Source: Bacteroidales bacterium UBA1722
Lineage (GTDB): Bacteria > Bacteroidota > Bacteroidia > Bacteroidales > UBA932
Assembly: GCA_002317435.1 (NCBI GenBank)
Contig: DCIQ01000213.1
Span: forward strand, 7,616 to 18,881
Direction of reading: 5' to 3'
DNA: 11,266 nt
In this document: positions 6,171 through 11,266 of the stretch, in pieces
How positions within the stretch are numbered: the first letter of the stretch is position 1
Layout of the letters: every line of letters starts with the position of its first letter
Made by a program: the position numbers and the translations under genes
Notes under the pieces: model-generated
What the model saw: the letters and a program-made list of their open reading frames with translations, nothing else
Databases searched by the model: none
What the model was told of the DNA's origin: nothing

Positions 6171-6779
6171 TTATTTAGAGTAGAGTTCGACGATAAGCTG
6201 TTCGTTGATGGGCTCAGGAATCTCGGTTCTCTCGGGGAGATTCAGGTATTTACCCGATTCAGACTCACGATTCCATTCGATCCAGGAATACTTTACAGTA
6301 TCGGCGATGCAGTTCTGAATAACTTCGAGGCTCTTTGAGCGTTCGCGTACACCTACTGTCTCGCCGGGTTTTACTGTGGTGGAAGGAACATTGCAGACTT
6401 CACCGTTCAGTACGATGTGGCAGTGCGACACCAACTGACGTGCAGCGGCACGTGTAGGAGCGATACCCATACGATAAACGAGGTTGTCAAGTCTGGACTC
6501 ACAGAGAAGAATGAGGTTCTCACCGGTGGTGCGGCCGTTCTTCATCTTACGGGCCTTGCCGTACATATTACGGAACTGTCTCTCGAGAATGCCGTAAGTG
6601 TATTTCACTTTCTGCTTCTCGCGGAGCTGGGTGCCGTACTCGGAAGCTTTCTTGCGCTTCTTCGCCTGTCCGTGCTGTCCCGGAGGGTAATTTCTTTTTT
6701 CGAAATATTTGTCTGCACCGTAGATAGGTTCACCGAACTTGCGGGCAATTTTGGTGGTAGGACCTGTATATCTTGCCAT
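6171..6779 (-). CDS. rpsD: 30S ribosomal protein S4 (uS4)
   Basis: This 202-aa protein is a primary 16S rRNA binder nucleating assembly of the 30S body, and in several bacteria it is a translational autoregulator of the alpha operon. It begins MARYTGPTTKIARKFGEPIY, followed by YPPGQHGQAKKRKKASEYG and YGILERQFRNMYGKA. The S4 RNA-binding domain includes ESRLDNLVYRMGIAPTRAAARQLVSHCHI. The N-terminal region lacks the four-cysteine zinc site found in some S4 proteins. The length is normal for the phylum. The start is 27 nt after rpsK, with an AT-rich leader and no Shine-Dalgarno. Confidence 0.99.
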   Translation of the reverse strand: MARYTGPTTKIARKFGEPIYGADKYFEKRNYPPGQHGQAKKRKKASEYGTQLREKQKVKYTYGILERQFRNMYGKARKMKNGRTTGENLILLCESRLDNLVYRMGIAPTRAAARQLVSHCHIVLNGEVCNVPSTTVKPGETVGVRERSKSLEVIQNCIADTVKYSWIEWNRESESGKYLNLPERTEIPEPINEQLIVELYSK

Positions 6780-6806
6780 ATCTTATAAATCTTTATTAGT
6801 TAACAA

Positions 6807-7199
6807 TTATACTCTACGGCGTCCTTTGGGACGGCATCCATTATGAGGAAGAGGAGTCACGTCGATGATCTCGGTCACGTCCATCCCCATACCGGCGAGG
6901 GTACGGATGGCGGATTCACGACCGGCACCAGGACCTTTCACATAAGCTTTAATCTTGCGGAGACCCAAATCATAAGCTATCTTACCGCAGTCCTGAGCAG
7001 CTACCTGAGCGGCATAGGGAGTGTTCTTCTTCGAACCTCTGAATCCCATCTTACCGGCAGATGACCAACTGATGACCTGTCCGAGGCTGTTGGTCAGAGT
7101 AACGATCACGTTGTTGAAGGTGGAAGAGATGTGGGCTTCGCCGTAGGCATCCACCTTTACAACTCTTTTCTTACTTGTAGTACCTGTTTTCTTTGCCAT
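6807..7199 (-). CDS. rpsK: 30S ribosomal protein S11 (uS11)
   Basis: This 130-aa protein lies in the 30S platform near the Shine-Dalgarno/anti-Shine-Dalgarno region and E site. Diagnostic segments are AHISSTFNNVIVTLTNSLGQ, SWSSAGKMGFRGSKKNTPYA, KGPGAGRESAIRTLAGMG and the C-terminal TPLPHNGCRPKGRRRV. I chose the ATG at 7199 (MAKKTG) rather than an in-frame TTG two codons earlier. It lies 11 nt downstream of rpsM and 27 nt upstream of rpsD. Confidence 0.99.
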   Translation of the reverse strand: MAKKTGTTSKKRVVKVDAYGEAHISSTFNNVIVTLTNSLGQVISWSSAGKMGFRGSKKNTPYAAQVAAQDCGKIAYDLGLRKIKAYVKGPGAGRESAIRTLAGMGMDVTEIIDVTPLPHNGCRPKGRRRV

Positions 7200-7210
7200 A
7201 ATCAAGCTAA

Positions 7211-7588
7211 TTATTTAGTTGCTTTCTTCTTGTTTGCTACGGTCTTCTTCCTGCCCTTACGTGTACGGGCATTGTTCTTGGTGCTCTGTCCGCGAACGGG
7301 AAGTCCGATACGATGGCGGATTCCTCTGTAACATCCGATATCCATCAGACGCTTGATGTTCATCTGCACCTCGGAACGAAGTTCACCCTCGATCTTGTAG
7401 TGCTCTGAAATAGTGTTTCTTATAGCGGCGATCTGCTCATCGTTCCACTCACTTACTTTGGTATTGCAGTCAATACCGCATGAAGCGAGGATTTTCTGGG
7501 CAGAACTGCGGCCAATCCCGAAGATATAGGTAAGACCTATCTCTCCTCTCTTGTTATTAGGTAAATCAACACCGGCTATACGTGCCAT
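7211..7588 (-). CDS. rpsM: 30S ribosomal protein S13 (uS13)
   Basis: This 125-aa protein of the 30S head contacts the large subunit (bridge B1) and the P-site tRNA. It starts MARIAGVDLPNNKRGEIGLTYIFGIG and contains MDIGCYRGIRHRIGLPVRGQ followed by the TKNNARTRKGRKK loop. The lysine-rich C-terminal tail (KKTVANKKKATK) is the part that reaches toward tRNA in known structures. It is the first gene of the alpha segment and follows rpmJ by 37 nt, the largest gap in this operon. I see no clear internal promoter there, only an AT-rich stretch. Confidence 0.99.
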   Translation of the reverse strand: MARIAGVDLPNNKRGEIGLTYIFGIGRSSAQKILASCGIDCNTKVSEWNDEQIAAIRNTISEHYKIEGELRSEVQMNIKRLMDIGCYRGIRHRIGLPVRGQSTKNNARTRKGRKKTVANKKKATK

Positions 7589-7625
7589 ATTCTATTTAGA
7601 CTTTTTTTGGTTTTACGATATTAAA

Positions 7626-7742
7626 TTATCCCTGACGCATCTTGAATTTGGGATTCTTCTTGCAAATTACATAGAGGCGGCCTTTGCGTTTAACGATCTT
7701 ACAATCCTCGCTACGCTTCTTGATGGATGTTTTTACTTTCAT
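7626..7742 (-). CDS. rpmJ: 50S ribosomal protein L36 (bL36), partly degenerate zinc site
   Basis: This 38-aa gene starts with ATG (MKVKTSIKKR) and ends KFKMRQG-TAA. It is the standard length for L36 and lies between infA and rpsM as usual. In the zinc-type form of the protein the ligands are C11, C14, C27 and H33. Here positions 14 and 27 are still Cys (DCKIVKRKGRLYVICK) but position 11 is Ser and position 33 is Phe, so a complete zinc site is not formed. Loss of zinc ligands in L36 is known in Bacteroidota. The spacing is 11 nt after infA. Confidence 0.97.
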   Translation of the reverse strand: MKVKTSIKKRSEDCKIVKRKGRLYVICKKNPKFKMRQG

Positions 7743-7753
7743 ATCTGTTTTTT

Positions 7754-7972
7754 TTATTTGTATCTGAAAGAAATTCTTCCTTTGGTCAAATCGTACGGAG
7801 ACATCTCCACCCGTACTCTGTCACCCGGCAGGATACGGATGTAGTGCAGGCGCATCTTACCTGAAATATGGGCGATAATCACGTGACCACTGTCCAATTC
7901 TACTCTGAACATAGCATTTGACAGAGCCTCAATGATGGTACCTTCTTTCTCGATAGCAGTTTGTTTGGGCAT
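7754..7972 (-). CDS. infA: Translation initiation factor IF-1
   Basis: This 72-aa single S1/OB-fold domain is exactly the length of E. coli IF-1. It occupies the ribosomal A site during 30S initiation and assists IF-2 and IF-3. The sequence has IEKEGTIIEALSNAMFRVEL, then GHVIIAHISGKMRLHYIRIL, PGDRVRVEMSPYDL and TKGRISFRYK, covering the whole fold. It lies between map (24 nt gap) and rpmJ (11 nt gap). The start is ATG, with no Shine-Dalgarno at a useful distance. Confidence 0.99.
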   Translation of the reverse strand: MPKQTAIEKEGTIIEALSNAMFRVELDSGHVIIAHISGKMRLHYIRILPGDRVRVEMSPYDLTKGRISFRYK

Positions 7973-7996
7973 ATTGGTGATATGTTTCCTTTTGAT

Positions 7997-8773
7997 TTAA
8001 TTGTATGATTTTTTACCTTCGATATAGTCATAATCGGTGAGAACCTCAGCGTGGTCCTTGCGGATGGCCACCATTTTCTCGAAATGCGCCGAATATTTCC
8101 CGTCAGAAGTACTTATGGCCCATCCGTTCTCATGGAGATAGATGTTCCTGGTACCCATATTGATCATCGGCTCGATACAAATGGTCATTCCTTCAAGGAG
8201 TTTCTTGCCCTGACCGGCGTTTCCGTAGTTCGGCACTTCCGGGGATTCATGCATATTCCTGCCTATCCCGTGTCCGACCATCTCACGTACGGCCGAGTAT
8301 CCGAAACTCTCTATATAGGACTGCACGGCATGTCCGATATCCCCGAGTCTGTTTCCCGCGACTGCCATCTTTATGCCGCGTTCAAGCGATTCCTTGGTGA
8401 CTTCCAACAGTTTGGCTGTCTCCGCCGAAACTTCCCCTACAGGGAAAGTATAGGCAGAATCACCGTAGAAACCCTTGAAGATGGTACCGCAATCCACAGA
8501 GATTATGTCCCCCTCCACGAGCCGGTAGTCCGACGGAAAACCGTGGACTACGACATCGTTTACGGAGAGACATAGGGTATAGGGGAAACCGCCGTAACCG
8601 AGAAAACCGGGCACTGCACCATGGTCACGTATGAAAGTTTCTGCAAGCCGGTCAAGCTCCATTGTAGTCACACCGGGAGCGACCTTCTTTCCTACTTCAG
8701 CCAAGGTCTTCGATACCAGAACAGCATTCTCCTTAAGAATGGCTATCTCTTCATCGGTCTTCAGTTTCACCAT
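7997..8773 (-). CDS. map: Methionine aminopeptidase type I
   Basis: This 258-aa enzyme removes the initiator methionine from nascent proteins at the ribosome exit. The dinuclear metal centre is complete: D94 (SVDCG), D105 (YGDSAYTF), H168 (VGHGIGRNMHE), E201 (IEPM) and E232 (HFEKM). H77 in VVVHGFP is the substrate-interacting histidine. There is no N-terminal zinc-finger extension and no type II insertion, so it is type Ia. It follows secY by 19 nt. The adk gene that stands before map in many Gram-positive bacteria is absent here. Confidence 0.99.
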   Translation of the reverse strand: MVKLKTDEEIAILKENAVLVSKTLAEVGKKVAPGVTTMELDRLAETFIRDHGAVPGFLGYGGFPYTLCLSVNDVVVHGFPSDYRLVEGDIISVDCGTIFKGFYGDSAYTFPVGEVSAETAKLLEVTKESLERGIKMAVAGNRLGDIGHAVQSYIESFGYSAVREMVGHGIGRNMHESPEVPNYGNAGQGKKLLEGMTICIEPMINMGTRNIYLHENGWAISTSDGKYSAHFEKMVAIRKDHAEVLTDYDYIEGKKSYN

Positions 8774-8792
8774 TTTGACTTATCTTTGAGTA

Positions 8793-10112
8793 TTACATGC
8801 CGGCACGGCCTTTCAGTCTGCCGGTCTTCATCAAACCGTCATAGTGACGCATAAGCAGATGGGATTCGATCTGCTGGAGCGTATCCAGAACTACACCTAC
8901 GAGAATCAGCAGGGAAGTACCGCCATAGAAATGAGCGAACTGGTCGTTGATTCCGAGGATCATGGCAAATGCCGGAAGTATCGCCACTATGGCCAGGAAT
9001 ACCGAGCCGGGGAAAGTGATACGCGACATTATGGCATCAAGATAGTCTGCAGTCTTCTTTCCGGGTTTCACTCCGGGTACGAAACCGCCGTTCTTCTTCA
9101 TCTCTTCGGCCATCATGGTAGGATTCACCGTTACAGCTGTGTAGAAGTAGGTGAACGCCACTACGAGAATACCGAAAGTGAAGTTGTACCAGAAACCGGT
9201 GTAGTCACTCAATGTGGCGGCAAGTCCTCTGGAAGCGTCGAAACGGGCCAGAAGGAGAGGGAACATCATCAGGGCCTGGGCGAAGATGATGGGCATTACT
9301 CCGGCAGCATTCACCTTCAGGGGGATATACTGACGGACACCACCGTATTGTTTGTTGCCGATCACTCTCTTGGCATACTGTACGGGAACCTTTCTCTGGG
9401 CCTGTACGAGAGCGATGGTAGCCACGAACACCAGGAACAGGATAAGCAGTTCGACGATGAACATCATCATACCGCCTGCGGCGCCTGACCATTTCTGGCC
9501 GGCTTCAGCCACGATGGCGAAAGGCAGACGGGCGATGATACCGATCATGATGATGAGCGAAATACCGTTGCCGACGCCTCTGTCAGTTATACGTTCACCA
9601 AGCCACATGATGAACATGGTACCTGCCATAAGGATGATGGTCGCGAAAATGTTATATCCGAATCCTGAAACCATGAATGCTGATGCAGGGAGCTTCGCAT
9701 GAAGGTTGGTTATGTATGCGGGGCCCTGGAGCAAAAGTATTACGATGGTCAGGTATCTGGTCCACTGATTCATTTTTCTGCGTCCGCTTTCACCTTCACG
9801 CTGCATTTTCTGGAAGTATGGAACCATAACGCCCAGAAGCTGGATGACGATGGAGGCGGATATATAGGGCATCACACCCAAAGCGAAGATGGAGGCGTTA
9901 CCGAACGCACCGCCGGAGAACATATCCAGCAGTCCGAGAAGACCGGATGCCGTCTGGTTCTTCAGATTGGCGAGAGCGGTCGGGTCTATGCCGGGGATTA
10001 CAACATAACTCCCCAAACGATAAACCAGAACCAGAAGGAACGTATAGACGATTCTCTTCCGGAGCTCCTCTATCTTAAAGATATTCTGTATGGTTTCAAT
10101 CAAGCGTTTCAT
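8793..10112 (-). CDS. secY: Preprotein translocase channel subunit SecY
   Basis: This 439-aa inner-membrane protein forms the SecYEG channel for protein export and membrane insertion. It shows the usual ten hydrophobic segments, starting at residues 21-40. Family segments include MFSGGAFGNASIFALGVMPY (plug and helix 2), QKMQREGESGRRKMNQWTRY, GERITDRGVGNGIS (172-185), and the cytoplasmic loop RKVPVQYAKRV with GGVRQYIPLKVNAAGVMPII. GGFVPGVKPGKKTADYLD follows (342-359), and the C-terminus ends QQIESHLLMRHYDGLMKTGR. It begins 9 nt after rplO, with no Shine-Dalgarno, and is followed by map. Confidence 0.99.
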   Translation of the reverse strand: MKRLIETIQNIFKIEELRKRIVYTFLLVLVYRLGSYVVIPGIDPTALANLKNQTASGLLGLLDMFSGGAFGNASIFALGVMPYISASIVIQLLGVMVPYFQKMQREGESGRRKMNQWTRYLTIVILLLQGPAYITNLHAKLPASAFMVSGFGYNIFATIILMAGTMFIMWLGERITDRGVGNGISLIIMIGIIARLPFAIVAEAGQKWSGAAGGMMMFIVELLILFLVFVATIALVQAQRKVPVQYAKRVIGNKQYGGVRQYIPLKVNAAGVMPIIFAQALMMFPLLLARFDASRGLAATLSDYTGFWYNFTFGILVVAFTYFYTAVTVNPTMMAEEMKKNGGFVPGVKPGKKTADYLDAIMSRITFPGSVFLAIVAILPAFAMILGINDQFAHFYGGTSLLILVGVVLDTLQQIESHLLMRHYDGLMKTGRLKGRAGM

Positions 10113-10121
10113 AGGACAGGA

Positions 10122-10568
10122 CTAGAGTGTTATTACCTTACCTTCCAGCGCTTCAATCTTTTCCTTGGCAGATTTCGAGAATGCATTCGCAGACACTTCG
10201 AGTTTCGCGGTCAGTTCACCGTTTCCGAGAACCTTCACGAGGTCGTTCTTGGAGATGAAACCGGCTTCCATCAAAGTGTCGGGAGTGATTACAGTGATAT
10301 TGTATCTCTCGCTAATGGTCTGAAGAGTAGAAACATTGACTGCTTTGTACTCCACTCTGGTAGGATTCTTGAAACCGAACTTCGGCATACGTCTCTGAAT
10401 AGGCATCTGCCCGCCTTCGAAACCGATTTTATGACGGTATCCGGAACGCGACTTGGCACCATTCATACCGCGTGTTGACTGTCCGCCGTGACCGGAGCCT
10501 TCGCCCCTGCCGACGCGTTTCTGTCTTCCGCGGGAACCTTCTGCAGGTGTAAGATTATTTAACTTCAT
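10122..10568 (-). CDS. rplO: 50S ribosomal protein L15 (uL15)
   Basis: This 148-aa late-assembly large-subunit protein begins MKLNNLTPAEGSRGRQKRVG. The Gly/Arg-rich extended N-terminal arm (GRGEGSGHGGQSTRG, then GYRHKIGFEGGQMPIQRRMP) threads into 23S rRNA in known ribosomes. The globular C-terminal half ends with NAFSKSAKEKIEALEGKVITL. Unlike most genes here it has a good Shine-Dalgarno, AGGAGAG, 7 nt before the ATG. It precedes secY directly, with a 9-nt gap. Confidence 0.99.
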   Translation of the reverse strand: MKLNNLTPAEGSRGRQKRVGRGEGSGHGGQSTRGMNGAKSRSGYRHKIGFEGGQMPIQRRMPKFGFKNPTRVEYKAVNVSTLQTISERYNITVITPDTLMEAGFISKNDLVKVLGNGELTAKLEVSANAFSKSAKEKIEALEGKVITL

Positions 10569-10575
10569 TTCTTCT

Positions 10576-10582
10576 CTCTCCT
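10576..10582 (-). promoter_or_regulatory. Shine-Dalgarno sequence of rplO
   Basis: The minus strand reads AGGAGAG ending 7 nt before the rplO ATG. This is a strong anti-Shine-Dalgarno match in an operon where most starts have none. Confidence 0.7.
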
Positions 10583-10583
10583 A

Positions 10584-10766
10584 TTAGTTTAATTCTTCAA
10601 CTTTAACAAGATGCAGAACCTTTTCAAGTTGTCCCTTGGTGTCGGGAGTCAGTTCCAGTTCCACAGTCTGGTGCATGCGACGGATTCCGAGTGAGCGAAG
10701 GTTAGCCTTCTGTCTCTCGGTAGAGCCATTGATGCTCTTTATCTGAGTGATTTTAACTTTTGCCAT
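10584..10766 (-). CDS. rpmD: 50S ribosomal protein L30 (uL30)
   Basis: This 60-aa protein has the bacterial short-form length. It begins MAKVKITQIKSINGSTERQK and contains ANLRSLGIRRMHQTVELELT, matching the L30 ferredoxin-like fold, and ends KVLHLVKVEELN. It lies between rpsE (12 nt gap) and rplO (15 nt gap). A consensus Shine-Dalgarno overlapping the rpsE stop codon precedes it, which favours termination-reinitiation coupling with S5. Confidence 0.98.
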   Translation of the reverse strand: MAKVKITQIKSINGSTERQKANLRSLGIRRMHQTVELELTPDTKGQLEKVLHLVKVEELN

Positions 10767-10773
10767 AGTGTTT

Positions 10774-10780
10774 CCTCCTT
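10774..10780 (-). promoter_or_regulatory. Consensus Shine-Dalgarno of rpmD, overlapping the rpsE stop
   Basis: The minus strand reads AAGGAGG, with 7 nt before the rpmD ATG. Its first two A are also the last two bases of the rpsE TAA. This is the strongest ribosome-binding site in the window. Confidence 0.75.
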
Positions 10781-11266
10781 AACCTTTAAATACTCTCTCC
10801 ATAGGAATTCCACGGACACCTGCTACGGTATAGGCATCTCTCATCTGGCTGAGGGCGGCGATAGTGGCCTTCACCAGGTTGTGAGGGTTCGACGAGCCTT
10901 TCGATTTGGCGAGCACGTCGCTGATACCGGCTGATTCGAACACTGCACGCATAGCACCACCGGCCTTCACTCCCGTACCGGGAGCGGCAGGTTTCATAAA
11001 TACACGGGCACCGCCGAATTTGGCTTCCTGTTCGTGGGGAATGGTTTTCTTATTAAGAGGAACTTTCACAAGATTCTTCTTGGCATCCTCGATACCTTTC
11101 GAGATCGCTGTGGTCACTTCATTGGCCTTGCCAAGTCCATAACCTACGACACCTTTCTCATCTCCTACCACTACTATGGCAGCGAAGCTGAAATGGCGAC
11201 CTCCCTTGGTTACCTTGGTAACTCTCTGGACTGCTACAAGCCTGTCCTTTAATTCGAGATCAGTTG
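10779..11266 (-). CDS. rpsE: 30S ribosomal protein S5 (uS5), N-terminus beyond window edge
   Basis: The visible 161 residues are the main body of S5, a 30S protein at the mRNA entry site that influences decoding accuracy. The frame is open to the right edge, entering with TDLELKDRLVAVQRVTKVTK. The double-stranded RNA-binding-like N-terminal domain follows (GGRHFSFAAIVVVGDEKGVV, GYGLGKANEV), then the C-terminal domain (FMKPAAPGTGVKAGGAMRAV, ESAGISDVLAKSKGSSNPHN). It ends MERVFKG. An internal ATG-like start at 11171 is not the true start, because conserved S5 sequence continues upstream. Only the first few residues should be missing. rpmD follows. Confidence 0.98.
   Translation of the reverse strand, partial: TDLELKDRLVAVQRVTKVTKGGRHFSFAAIVVVGDEKGVVGYGLGKANEVTTAISKGIEDAKKNLVKVPLNKKTIPHEQEAKFGGARVFMKPAAPGTGVKAGGAMRAVFESAGISDVLAKSKGSSNPHNLVKATIAALSQMRDAYTVAGVRGIPMERVFKG

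Noticed and set aside
7589..7625. Possible internal promoter between rpmJ and rpsM
   Set aside because: The 37-nt gap is AT-rich, but I could not find a TAnnTTTG with a suitable -33 partner on the minus strand.
8844..9488. 214-codon plus-strand frame antisense to secY, and similar long frames opposite map, rpoA and rplO
   Set aside because: Shadow frames of conserved genes. His/Gly-rich translations without domains.
1..11266. tRNA genes, CRISPR repeats, IS ends, integrases, defence genes
   Set aside because: I looked for these along both strands and found none. The window is almost fully covered by recognised genes.

Overview
The window reads as Bacteroidota chromosome, most likely order Bacteroidales. 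The reasons are the gene complement (DUF4294 and GSCFA proteins, and a ribosomal superoperon in which map directly follows secY with no adk between them), A-rich start regions that mostly lack a Shine-Dalgarno sequence, and candidate promoters of the TAnnTTTG type. Base composition is fairly GC-rich for the group, and strict-anaerobe enzymology (a glycyl radical enzyme with its activase) fits a gut or other anoxic habitat. A Rikenellaceae/Alistipes-like source is a guess only.

Left part, about 1-2790, minus strand. A two-gene operon encodes a glycyl radical enzyme (808 aa) followed 2 nt later by its radical SAM activating enzyme, which runs off the left edge. Active-site spacing identifies the enzyme as a trans-4-hydroxy-L-proline dehydratase (HypD). 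It would turn hydroxyproline, for example from collagen, into pyrroline-5-carboxylate, which P5C reductase (not in this window) can convert to proline.

Middle, 2791-4588. A roughly 250-bp divergent intergenic region carries candidate back-to-back promoters and a GC-rich, potentially structured hypD leader. Two plus-strand genes follow. One is a secreted DUF4294 protein, probably with a GTG start. The other is a GSCFA-domain (SGNH-like) protein whose likely start lies about 80 nt inside the DUF4294 gene. A bidirectional intrinsic terminator separates this pair from the convergent ribosomal operon.

Right part, 4589-11266, minus strand. This is the distal spc-alpha ribosomal superoperon, in transcription order rpsE (5' partial), rpmD, rplO, secY, map, infA, rpmJ, rpsM, rpsK, rpsD, rpoA, rplQ. 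It joins small- and large-subunit ribosomal proteins with the protein-export channel, N-terminal methionine removal, translation initiation and the RNA polymerase alpha subunit. All genes are intact, with gaps of 9-37 nt and one 14-nt overlap.

No RNA genes, CRISPR arrays, insertion sequences or integrase remnants were seen. I found no clearly undescribed system. The points most worth following are the HypD module, the long DUF4294/GSCFA overlap, the hypD leader, and two unusually strong Shine-Dalgarno sequences at rpmD and rplO.
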